Positions 7,390 through 12,916 of a stretch of DNA of 12,916 nucleotides are shown here, one piece after another (the stretch's first letter is position 1; the number at the start of each line of letters is the position of its first letter). The position numbers were made by a program, and so were the translations under genes. Origin of the DNA: Deltaproteobacteria bacterium (GTDB lineage: Bacteria > Desulfobacterota > Desulfobacteria > Desulfobacterales > C00003060); NCBI GenBank assembly GCA_003647435.1, contig QMMV01000022.1, positions 1 to 12,916 on the forward strand, in the 5' to 3' direction. Under the pieces are notes generated by a model, which was not told where the DNA came from, did not search any database, and saw only the letters and a list, made by a program, of their open reading frames with translations.

Positions 7390-7439
7390 GTAGAGCATAG
7401 CGTAGCCTCGAAAGGGAAAACCTTTATCCTTTGCTCTAC
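7390..7439. repeat. Nested inverted repeat just downstream of fabG
   Basis: GTAGAGCA at 7390-7397 pairs with TGCTCTAC at 7432-7439. Inside it AAAGG (7411-7415) pairs with CCTTT (7421-7425) around GAAAA. The structure begins about ten bases after the fabG stop in the direction of transcription. No U run follows on the minus strand. It could protect or process the 3' end of the fabG message, or be another piece of repeat sequence. Confidence 0.4.
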
Positions 7440-7449
7440 GCTCTTTGCC

Positions 7450-8199
7450 TCACATATACATCCCTCCGTTTACATGAATAACCTGCCCAGTGATATAAGA
7501 AGCTCTCCCAGATGCCAGGAATGCCACTACTTCAGCTACATCTTCCGGGCGCCCAATGCGCCCAAGGGGAATCTGGTCAAGCATTGCTTTTTTGACCTTT
7601 TCAGACAGAGTTCCTGTCATGGGAGTATCGATAAAGCCGGGAGCGACTGCATTGACTGTAATTCCTCGAGGTGCCAGCTCTCTTGCCGCTGTCCTGGTCA
7701 ATCCAATCAGTCCTGCCTTCGAGGCTGTATAATTTGCCTGTCCCGGATTTCCGGTCATAGCAACAACAGAGGCGATATTGATAATGCACCCGCTGCGCTG
7801 CTTCATCATGATTCTGGCAACAGCATGGATACAATTAAAAGCCCCCTTCAGGTTGACAGCCAGCACCCTGTCCCAATCTTCTTCACCCATGCGTACCAAA
7901 AGACGGTCCCTGGTTATGCCGGCGTTGTTCACCAGCACATCGACACGGCCGCATTCCTCAACAACCTTGCTAAAAAACTTTTCCACATCCGGCCGTGAGG
8001 CTACATCAAGGCGCACTCCGGATCCCGTCCCCCCGGCATGCTCAATCAGCCTCACAGTCTCCTGAGATTTTTCGCCAAGGCTATGAAAATAGTTAAAATA
8101 AACCTTTGTGGAGGGTTCTGCCATGCGTATACATATGGCACGACCTATGCCACTCGATCCCCCCGTAACCACAACGACTCGCTTGGTGTCCTCGCTCAT
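7450..8199 (-). CDS. fabG: 3-oxoacyl-ACP reductase (FabG-type short-chain dehydrogenase)
   Basis: This is a Rossmann-fold short-chain dehydrogenase, most likely reducing 3-oxoacyl-ACP with NADPH in the fatty acid elongation cycle. The glycine-rich TGGSSGIG is at 12-19, NNAG at 91-94 and the catalytic Ser144, Tyr157 and Lys161 in IAS...NYTASKAG. PGFIDTPMT (188-195) and the C-terminal ITGQVIHVNGGMYM are typical of FabG. The length of 249 is normal. The ATG at 8199 lies 17 bases after the acyl-CoA dehydrogenase stop, with AGGGGGCG about eleven bases upstream. Its position two genes before acpP supports FabG, but an acyl-CoA dehydrogenase directly upstream and no ketosynthase nearby leave room for a role with acyl-CoA substrates, for example a 3-hydroxyacyl-CoA or acetoacetyl-CoA dehydrogenase. 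Confidence 0.9.
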   Translation of the reverse strand: MSEDTKRVVVVTGGSSGIGRAICIRMAEPSTKVYFNYFHSLGEKSQETVRLIEHAGGTGSGVRLDVASRPDVEKFFSKVVEECGRVDVLVNNAGITRDRLLVRMGEEDWDRVLAVNLKGAFNCIHAVARIMMKQRSGCIINIASVVAMTGNPGQANYTASKAGLIGLTRTAARELAPRGITVNAVAPGFIDTPMTGTLSEKVKKAMLDQIPLGRIGRPEDVAEVVAFLASGRASYITGQVIHVNGGMYM

Positions 8200-8216
8200 A
8201 ACACGTGTTGCGCCCC

Positions 8217-9887
8217 CTATGCCCTTCCAAACAGTATGTCGGCCACTGCATCCATGTCCTGGATCAGGCCGCCGCAGCTTGCTACCAATCCGTCATAGTC
8301 GATTGTTTTCTTCAGCTCTGACACAGTCTGCTCGTCAAATAAGCCTGATCCCATGGCAATTACGATGGCATTTCTTGCAACCAGATTTGCTACCTCTCTT
8401 GCAAAGATCCTCGACATGATAACGATCTTTTTCGCCATCGGGGAGGCCTGCTCAAGCAACCTCTTTGCCTTTCTCCCCATGGCGAGGCCCACCTCGACGT
8501 GGGTCATCATATCCGCCAGGCAAAACATGATATGCTGCTGTTTCGTAAGCTTATGCCTGTGAGCAAAGAGTATCATCTGATTCAAGGCCCTGGCTGCCAT
8601 TGCATAGATAGCGCCACCGGTTTCAGAAAACGAACTGTTAATTGTATCCATCTCCTCTGCCATCAGTTCGTAGAACTCACCTTTTGATTTCACCGTGGTG
8701 CGCCACCTGAACATACTGATAATGCTTTGCTGAATCTCGCTTGTTCCCTCATAGATGCAGGTAATTTTTACATCTCTTTTTATCTTTTCGACTTCGTATT
8801 CGGCCATGTACCCATACCCGCCAAGGGCGGAAATAGCATCATCTGCGGTCTTGTTAGCTGTTTCGGTGCCAAAATATTTGGCAATCGAGCCTTCTACCTG
8901 AAGGTCCTTTTCGCCTGCATCCAATCTGGTAGCCTGTTCATCCGTGTAAGCGGTAGCGGCCTCCAGGCGAACTGCATTCGGCACCACAAACTTGTGGGTG
9001 TAACCCTGTTTTTCAGAAAGACTACTTCCAAATTGCACCCTTTCCTTTGCATAGTTGATCACGATGTCCAGGGCTGCCTCGCCCGCACCAATGCCAAGGG
9101 AAGCAACCATGAGCCTCGTGTGCCCGAAGACCATGCTTGCCTGTTTCAGTCCTTTGCCCGGGACTCCTCCTAAAAGATTTTCAGACGGAACAAAAACATT
9201 GGTAAGTGTGAGAGGAGCAGTGTTAGATGCTCGTATTCCATGTTTGTGTTCCGGTTTCCCAGGATGGAACCCTTCCATCCCTTTTTCCACCATGAAAAAA
9301 CTCGGACCTTCCGGAGTTCTCGCAAGGAGTGTGAGAAAATCGGCATAACCGCCATTCGATATAAACTGCTTGCTTCCATTGAGGATATACCCAGTAATTT
9401 GGCCGTTTTCATCCTTGACAGGTTCGGCTTTTGTCTTAAGCGCCGCCAGGTTACTCCCAGCATCCGGCTCCGTGACAGCGTATGCCACAAGGGAATTACC
9501 CTCGGCAATCTTGCCAAGCCATTTTTCCTTTTGTTCTTCAGTGCCGGCAAATATAATCGGATCCGCCCCGAGGTGAATGGCAAAGAAGGCCGTCGCAACA
9601 CCCAAACAGATCTTGGCCATCTCTTTCGTTAGCGCACAGGTATCTCTTGCCCCTCCTCCCATTCCACCATACTTCTCGGGAATAAAAAGGAGCTGCAGGC
9701 CGATATCGGGTCCCATCATCTCCCTGATTATCTCCTCAGGAAACTCCGCTTGTTGATCAAGCTCAAGGATTTTCTCCTTTGGCAAAAGCCGATCTCTCAC
9801 CTGATGGAGGGTCTCAAGGACCATCTGTCTTGACTCCTTGTCAAGCCCTGCAAGATCATGATTGGTCTCTTTGGAATCTGCTGACAT
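8217..9887 (-). CDS. Acyl-CoA dehydrogenase with C-terminal helical extension
   Basis: This is an FAD enzyme that introduces a trans-2 double bond into an acyl-CoA and passes electrons to electron-transfer flavoprotein. The order is an N-terminal helical domain (about 1-135), a beta domain with AVTEPDAGSN (137-146) and NGSKQFISNGG (170-180), then the C-terminal helical domain with LGGYGY (355-360) and IYEGTSEIQQ (378-387). Glu380 is in the usual catalytic-base position of medium-chain-type enzymes. At 556 residues it is about 170 longer than the ordinary 380-residue form; residues after about 395 form an extra helical region, as in very-long-chain-type and other long bacterial members. The ATG at 9887 follows AAGGAG about ten bases upstream. 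It is sandwiched between rpmF and fabG, where plsX and fabH are commonly found. Chain-length preference cannot be read from sequence by eye. Confidence 0.93.
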   Translation of the reverse strand: MSADSKETNHDLAGLDKESRQMVLETLHQVRDRLLPKEKILELDQQAEFPEEIIREMMGPDIGLQLLFIPEKYGGMGGGARDTCALTKEMAKICLGVATAFFAIHLGADPIIFAGTEEQKEKWLGKIAEGNSLVAYAVTEPDAGSNLAALKTKAEPVKDENGQITGYILNGSKQFISNGGYADFLTLLARTPEGPSFFMVEKGMEGFHPGKPEHKHGIRASNTAPLTLTNVFVPSENLLGGVPGKGLKQASMVFGHTRLMVASLGIGAGEAALDIVINYAKERVQFGSSLSEKQGYTHKFVVPNAVRLEAATAYTDEQATRLDAGEKDLQVEGSIAKYFGTETANKTADDAISALGGYGYMAEYEVEKIKRDVKITCIYEGTSEIQQSIISMFRWRTTVKSKGEFYELMAEEMDTINSSFSETGGAIYAMAARALNQMILFAHRHKLTKQQHIMFCLADMMTHVEVGLAMGRKAKRLLEQASPMAKKIVIMSRIFAREVANLVARNAIVIAMGSGLFDEQTVSELKKTIDYDGLVASCGGLIQDMDAVADILFGRA

Positions 9888-9920
9888 TCAGTTTAAGCTC
9901 CTTGGTTTCTTGCGTAGTTC

Positions 9921-10104
9921 CTAAAGCTGGTTACATTCGGCATGATTCTTCTCATGGCGGGACAACCAGAAATAGTGCGCTATCCAGATGGCGGAGGCAA
10001 GGGAAAAGGCCCCTCTGGCCATGAGCGGGATCGACATACTCAACAAAAATGGCCGGGCGCCTGCGTTCAGCAGCTTTTTTTCACAGCCTTTCTGGTAACC
10101 GCAT
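9921..10104 (-). other. rpmF-acyl-CoA dehydrogenase spacer with an open frame lacking a start
   Basis: This spacer has no standard gene. On the minus strand one frame is open from inside the end of rpmF to a TAG at 9921-9923. It encodes about 58 residues, with a hydrophobic stretch from about 10052 to 9962 that would span a membrane, then a short Glu/Asn/Cys-containing tail. There is no ATG or GTG in the frame before the hydrophobic stretch, only TTG, CTG and an internal ATG, and no convincing ribosome site. It may be chance, a tiny membrane protein with an unusual start, or the tail of a decayed gene. It does not resemble PlsX or FabH. Confidence 0.2.
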
Positions 10105-10287
10105 CTATACTTCTTTTGTTTCTATAACAGTACGCCCTTTATAGTGTCCGCAGCTCGGGCAGACGTGATGTGGAAGCTTGGGCTCATTGCACTGAGGGCA
10201 AAGCGACAGGTTAGGGAGTTTTATCCCTTGGTGACTCCGCCGGTTACCGCGCCGCGATTTTGAAACTTTCCGCTTTGGTAATGCCAT
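10105..10287 (-). CDS. rpmF: 50S ribosomal protein L32
   Basis: L32 is a small zinc-ribbon protein of the large ribosomal subunit. The 60-residue sequence opens MALPKRKVSKSRRGNRRSH, the classic basic N-terminus. It carries a complete zinc-binding set, Cys30, Cys33, Cys43 and Cys46 (CPQC and CPSC), so it is the zinc-containing form. The ATG at 10287 is fixed by that opening; an AGAAGGG stretch about 14 bases upstream is a poorly spaced ribosome site. In many bacteria rpmF sits between yceD (DUF177) and plsX-fabH. Here yceD is absent, replaced by a 659-base gene-free stretch, and the next gene downstream is the acyl-CoA dehydrogenase. Confidence 0.97.
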   Translation of the reverse strand: MALPKRKVSKSRRGNRRSHQGIKLPNLSLCPQCNEPKLPHHVCPSCGHYKGRTVIETKEV

Positions 10288-10327
10288 GATTTATTTCTTA
10301 ACCCTTCTTATTAAATTGACTTGAAGC

Positions 10328-10603
10328 ATCCCGAATCTCGCAAGTATTCCTGAGATAAGAGGCAATATTTTACTTCGCCGAGTAAAGGCAGCCGTAAAAG
10401 AGGCGTCTTGATTTTGCGAGCTAACGTTCTCAGACCACCTTCCAATATTCCATCATCCCCTGATCGAGGCTGCAACAGCGCAAATAAAGAAATATAATCT
10501 CAATGGTTTGCAGGAATTCCGAAACATTTCTTTATAGGGGTTTACACAACTAACAGCCACTTTTCCCAACGTTCTTCTTTTTGATACTTGCGAAATTCGG
10601 GAT
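10328..10603. mobile_element. Possible MITE-like element with 20-bp terminal inverted repeats
   Basis: The left end ATCCCGAATCTCGCAAGTAT (10328-10347) and the right end ATACTTGCGAAATTCGGGAT (10584-10603) are inverted copies matching at 19 of 20 positions. The 276 bases they enclose are non-coding and A/T-rich, as expected for a non-autonomous miniature element or a remnant of an insertion sequence. I see no clear target-site duplication (left flank ends GAAGC, right flank begins TATAG), so the call stays tentative. It lies 40 bases upstream of the rpmF start, between rpmF and any upstream promoter. Confidence 0.45.
10440..10528 (-). repeat. Dispersed repeat R2, copy 2, upstream of rpmF
   Basis: The minus strand here matches the plus strand at 7195-7291 through the same ordered blocks (AATGTTTC, TTGAGATT, TTTATTTGCG, TGTTGCA, CTCGATC, TGATGGAATA, TTGGAA). 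It is 89 bases long and lacks the 7-base insertion of copy 1. It lies wholly inside the 10328-10603 inverted-repeat element, whereas copy 1 has no such ends around it. Confidence 0.7.
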
Positions 10604-10714
10604 TATAGACAAAAACAGCAGGCAAACCTGCGAATCCGCATCTTTAACCCGCCATTATTACATATATTCCGGAAAAACTACTCCTTCTGCATAAAGCATC
10701 CGCAAAGAAAGTCT

Positions 10715-10741
10715 TCTATAGTCAAAAAAAACTTTTGTCAA
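10715..10741 (-). promoter_or_regulatory. Sigma-70-like promoter candidate upstream of rpmF
   Basis: On the minus strand a consensus TTGACA (10736-10741) is followed after 15 bases, mostly A and T, by TATAGA (10715-10720). The spacer is two bases shorter than ideal. It points toward rpmF, and a transcript from it would carry a leader of about 420 bases that includes the 276-bp inverted-repeat element. It is the best promoter match I noticed in this gap, but a chance match in A/T-rich DNA is possible. Confidence 0.35.
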
Positions 10742-10756
10742 GTTCCAAGTTCGCAC

Positions 10757-10818
10757 CACTTTAGATTTTTGGTATCAGTTTAGATTTTTTAAAATATTAT
10801 TGCGGATAGGCCTGTCCG
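10757..10818 (+). repeat. Dispersed repeat R1, copy C
   Basis: This copy contains two tandem motif units, CACTTTAGATTTTT (10757-10770) and GGTATCAGTTTAGATTTTTT (10771-10790). The A/T block AAAATATTATTG and the palindrome CGGATAGGCCTGTCCG (10803-10818) follow. Positions 10771-10812 match the inverted copy at 83-124 at 38 of 42 bases. It is the most complete of the three copies. Confidence 0.75.
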
Positions 10819-10825
10819 TTCCGTA

Positions 10826-10922
10826 TGTCTGTTTTTTAAAAGAGCTGAAGTGTTACGGTTTTTGAAAAAATCACTGTATGCATGCTCATTTGGTCTATTT
10901 TTTAAGAGAGCTAAAGCGTTAC
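10826..10922. repeat. Pair of 30-bp direct repeats downstream of the thioesterase gene
   Basis: The stretch at 10826-10856, beginning TGTCTGTTTTTTAAAAGAGC, recurs at 10892-10922 as GGTCTATTTTTTAAGAGAGC with a similarly conserved tail (TGAAGTGTTAC versus TAAAGCGTTAC). Roughly 25 of 31 positions agree and the period is 66 bases. It directly adjoins repeat R1 copy C. Function unknown. Confidence 0.55.
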
Positions 10923-10946
10923 ATAGCACAAAGATCACACAAATAA

Positions 10947-11369
10947 CTATTCGAGAAATGGGAGTTGCCCTTTTTTCCGGTACACAAGCGCCTGGCATAC
11001 TGCAATGAGGATATCATTTTCGTCTGTCACTTTGATCTCATAGGTAGCTGTGCGTCCAGTCAGGCTCAATTCCCTGGCCTCTGCCCTCAGCCGCGCCCCT
11101 GGTGATGGTGCAGCCGTGTAGGTAATGTTCATGTTGAGGGCAACTGCCATCCTGCCATGAGAGTTTGCAGCGGTTTCAAATGCTTCATCAACAAGGGCAA
11201 AGATTGCCCCACCGTGAGTCATCCCAAAGATGTTTTCCATATCCGGGGTAAGTGTCATCTCCACCACCGAATAGCCATCATCGAGATCAGTGAGTTTGAT
11301 ATTCATTTCTCTGGCAAAGGGTTCTTCTTCCACCTTTTTGAATATTGCTTTCTTGATGGTCTCATCCAT
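10947..11369 (-). CDS. PaaI-family hotdog-fold thioesterase
   Basis: This is a probable acyl-CoA thioesterase of the PaaI / DUF4442-like hotdog superfamily, active as a cytoplasmic oligomer. Features are NIFGMTHGGAIFALVDEAFE (46-65), holding the HGG turn and Asp61, which correspond to the conserved active-site region of PaaI (HGG...D), followed by MNITYTAAPSPGARLRAEAR. The length of 140 is normal. The ATG at 11369 has a good GGAGGT site seven bases upstream. It lies 87 bases after the metallo-hydrolase and faces the same way, so the two could be cotranscribed. In PaaI the substrate is phenylacetyl-CoA-related, but no phenylacetate genes are nearby, so the substrate is unknown. Recycling of aberrant or aryl acyl-CoAs is a reasonable guess for an acyl-CoA-oxidising bacterium. 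Confidence 0.88.
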   Translation of the reverse strand: MDETIKKAIFKKVEEEPFAREMNIKLTDLDDGYSVVEMTLTPDMENIFGMTHGGAIFALVDEAFETAANSHGRMAVALNMNITYTAAPSPGARLRAEARELSLTGRTATYEIKVTDENDILIAVCQALVYRKKGQLPFLE

Positions 11370-11456
11370 ATGTTTGGACCTCCGTATTATTTTAGCTTGA
11401 CGAAATAAATAGGCTCAAAGAAGGCCCAGCGGCCATGCTTTAAAAAAGCCAAATTT

Positions 11457-12131
11457 TTACCTCCTGTGAAGCCGGCATGACAAATGCGGGTAAAAGGAGA
11501 GCACCTTACCCGCGCCGCCCTCTACCCATTTTTCGGGGTAAAGCCTCTTTATTTCTGATTGATGTTGCGTACAGTGACATGCACATACTAACTGCAAATC
11601 CTGCAGCAGACCAAATTCACGAAATCCATGGAGGCCGCCAATGAGAGCGGATACGTTACCAAACTGTGAGGCCGCCTTTAGAATCGTGCCCACTCCCGGG
11701 TGCGAACAGCCCGCAATCACGACAAGTCCTGTGTCAGTCTTAAGAACAAGGGACTGTTCGATACCCTCGAGTTCGCCGGTAGAGTACACATTTTCGCATA
11801 CTTGAATGCTTTCCGCGACCTCCACCACCTCCCTTCCAGGAAAAGACTTGCGGAACGAGGCAGGCAAATAGAGTTTTGCCGTATGATTTACTTCCAGAAA
11901 GTCGGCAAGCCCCCCTGTGTGATCCCAGTGGAAGTGGGAGATGACGACAATTTCGACAGTAGAAGGGTCAATTGCAAGCTTCTCCATATTGCTCAAAAGG
12001 ATATGGCCTTTTGCGCCTGTATCAAAGAGGATCTTTGGACTACCTTCCATCTCTATAAGGCAGGAAAATCCCCAATCGGCGGTAAGCTCCCGCCTGCAAA
12101 CCGTATTGTCATACACTAAGGTGATCCTCAT
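11457..12131 (-). CDS. Metallo-beta-lactamase-fold hydrolase (COG1237-like)
   Basis: This is a metal-dependent hydrolase of the metallo-beta-lactamase fold. The metal site HFHWDH is at 66-71, with further ligand candidates His144 (GCSHPG) and His168 (GGLHGF), and a C-terminal CHC at 185-187. The short 224-residue form, the N-terminal VYDNT, DWGFSCLIE and the ACHCTQHQ tail resemble COG1237, the family often annotated as the archaeal dihydropterin phosphate synthase (dihydropteroate/methanopterin side branch). The name is a family label; most bacterial members have no proven substrate. There is no signal peptide. The ATG at 12131 follows AAAGGAGAT by seven bases and lies 23 bases after the UbiB-like gene, which suggests cotranscription with it. 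Confidence 0.87.
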   Translation of the reverse strand: MRITLVYDNTVCRRELTADWGFSCLIEMEGSPKILFDTGAKGHILLSNMEKLAIDPSTVEIVVISHFHWDHTGGLADFLEVNHTAKLYLPASFRKSFPGREVVEVAESIQVCENVYSTGELEGIEQSLVLKTDTGLVVIAGCSHPGVGTILKAASQFGNVSALIGGLHGFREFGLLQDLQLVCACHCTQHQSEIKRLYPEKWVEGGAGKVLSFYPHLSCRLHRR

Positions 12132-12154
12132 CGGGCGTATCTCCTTTCATCGTC

Positions 12155-12916
12155 TCATAGCTTTCCCCTTCTCAAAATGGCTATAAGAAGCCACATACCC
12201 ATCAGGCCTGCCACCACAAAACCAACGATGCCAATAATCGATATGCCAAACATGAAGGGAGGGGTTTTGGATAAAACTATCAGGGCAGAGCCGATGATGA
12301 GGGCTCCAATGATAATGGAAAAAGCGATCCGGTTGCTGATCTTGTCATGTGTTATCAGCATCGGTTCCAACCCCCGGTGCTCAAATTCAATCTTGACTTT
12401 CCCCCGCCTCATTTGCTTCAGCAAGCCACGCAGCTCTCCCGGAATTTCCTGCATGAGCCGAACAAGTTCACTACCGGATTTCTTGATATCCTGCGCCACG
12501 CGCTTGGGATGAAACTGCTCCATCCTGACTCGTCGAATAAATGGGGTGGCATGATCAACCATCTGAAAGTCCGGGTCAAGAGAAAGCCCCACACCCTCCA
12601 CAGTGGCTAATGCCTTCATCATCAGGAAAAGGTCCGGTGGCATCCGGAGGCGGTGGGTAGAGATCAGATCAAGGATCTGATGTAAAAGCTTTTCCATGCG
12701 CAACTGCTTGAGGGGTTGATACAGGTGCTCCCCCATGAGATCTGCCAGATCTCTTGATAGTAGCCGTGTATCCGGCTCCTCATCGTACTCCATAAGCTTG
12801 AGGAGAGCATGGGTTGCCTCGAATTCATCCCGGATGACCACGCTATGGACGAGATTTACAAAATTTTCCTTGCTCTGCCGGTCAATGGATCCCATTATCC
12901 CAAAGTCGAGATAGCA
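12155..12916 (-). CDS. AarF/UbiB-family kinase-like protein, C-terminal part (runs off the right edge)
   Basis: The frame is open to the end of the window, so only about 253 C-terminal residues are seen. An in-frame ATG at 12895 is internal: the codons upstream of it give YLDFGI, and with the downstream MGSID this is the DFG metal-binding motif and its flank (DFGxxGxxD) of the ABC1/UbiB atypical kinase family. The visible part has a helical region and two hydrophobic membrane segments in the last 60 residues (about 12335-12160), typical of the membrane-anchored bacterial form. UbiB/AarF proteins act in isoprenoid-quinone synthesis or lipid transport, possibly as ATPases. The stop TGA lies 23 bases before the next gene. 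The catalytic lysine and the KxGQ motif would be off the window, so activity cannot be judged. Confidence 0.9.
   Translation of the reverse strand, partial: CYLDFGIMGSIDRQSKENFVNLVHSVVIRDEFEATHALLKLMEYDEEPDTRLLSRDLADLMGEHLYQPLKQLRMEKLLHQILDLISTHRLRMPPDLFLMMKALATVEGVGLSLDPDFQMVDHATPFIRRVRMEQFHPKRVAQDIKKSGSELVRLMQEIPGELRGLLKQMRRGKVKIEFEHRGLEPMLITHDKISNRIAFSIIIGALIIGSALIVLSKTPPFMFGISIIGIVGFVVAGLMGMWLLIAILRRGKL

Larger units (their letters stand above)
10288..10946. other. 659-base gene-free region with several repeats
   Basis: No credible gene, tRNA or recognised RNA is visible here. From left to right it holds a 276-bp stretch with 20-bp inverted ends (10328-10603) that encloses repeat R2 copy 2, a promoter-like pair on the minus strand (10715-10741), repeat R1 copy C (10757-10818), and a 30-bp direct repeat (10826-10856 and 10892-10922). 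The minus-strand frame from 10998 to 10789 spells recurrent LLKNR/FFKNR because of that direct repeat and overlaps the thioesterase gene, so I do not call it a gene. The region separates the UbiB/hydrolase/thioesterase group from the ribosomal/fab/rib cluster. Confidence 0.7.

Noticed and set aside
9942..10127. 61-codon plus-strand frame between the dehydrogenase and rpmF
   Set aside because: It is opposite in strand to every gene here, overlaps the rpmF end, and its sequence has no family resemblance.
10803..10818. Palindrome CGGATAGGCCTGTCCG as an intrinsic terminator
   Set aside because: No adequate loop and no U tract next to it on either strand; it is better explained as part of repeat R1.
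10789..10998. 69-codon minus-strand frame with repeated LLKNR/FFKNR
   Set aside because: The repeats come from a 30-bp DNA direct repeat and A/T-rich sequence; it overlaps the end of the thioesterase gene and has no ribosome site of note.
1..12916. CRISPR array, prophage, tRNA, toxin-antitoxin or defence genes
   Set aside because: No regularly spaced repeats, integrase, tRNA-like fold or matching protein families were seen; the repeats present are irregular and few.

Overview
The window is a dense, mostly housekeeping stretch in which every convincing gene lies on the minus strand, so transcription runs from the right edge to the left. The gene order (rpmF, fatty-acid genes, rpiB, glyA, dCMP deaminase, nrdR, ribD, ribE, ribBA, ribH) is an arrangement I associate with delta-proteobacteria / Desulfobacterota. 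The long acyl-CoA dehydrogenase, the UbiB-like kinase and the COG1237-type metallo-hydrolase fit that, but the lineage call is inference from gene order and protein style, not from a marker comparison.

Reading in the direction of transcription: 12916-12155 is the C-terminal part of an AarF/UbiB-family protein cut by the window edge. It is followed by a metallo-beta-lactamase-fold enzyme (12131-11457) and a PaaI-type thioesterase (11369-10947). A 659-base gene-free stretch (10946-10288) holds several repeats and a possible promoter. Next come rpmF (10287-10105), a 556-residue acyl-CoA dehydrogenase (9887-8217), fabG (8199-7450), a 288-base spacer with a long inverted repeat, acpP (7161-6931), rpiB (6785-6354), glyA (6344-5091), a dCMP deaminase (5007-4555), nrdR (4473-3997), ribD (3815-2718), ribE (2592-1930), ribBA (1909-695) and ribH (681-205). 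The last 204 bases hold only repeat sequence.

The four rib genes cover riboflavin synthesis from GTP and ribulose 5-phosphate, except the dephosphorylation step, which is usually encoded elsewhere. rpiB, glyA, the dCMP deaminase and nrdR tie together pentose phosphate, one-carbon and deoxynucleotide supply. fabG and acpP are the only fatty-acid synthesis genes present. plsX, fabH, fabD and fabF, often found in clusters of this type, are missing, and an acyl-CoA dehydrogenase sits where plsX/fabH would be expected.

I see no defence system, CRISPR array, prophage or intact transposon. The points worth a second look are the stripped fab cluster, a Gln replacing the metal-ligand His in the RibB half of RibBA, and three families of non-coding repeats: a 42-bp repeat with three copies, a 90-97-bp repeat with two copies, and a 276-bp stretch bounded by near-perfect 20-bp inverted repeats.
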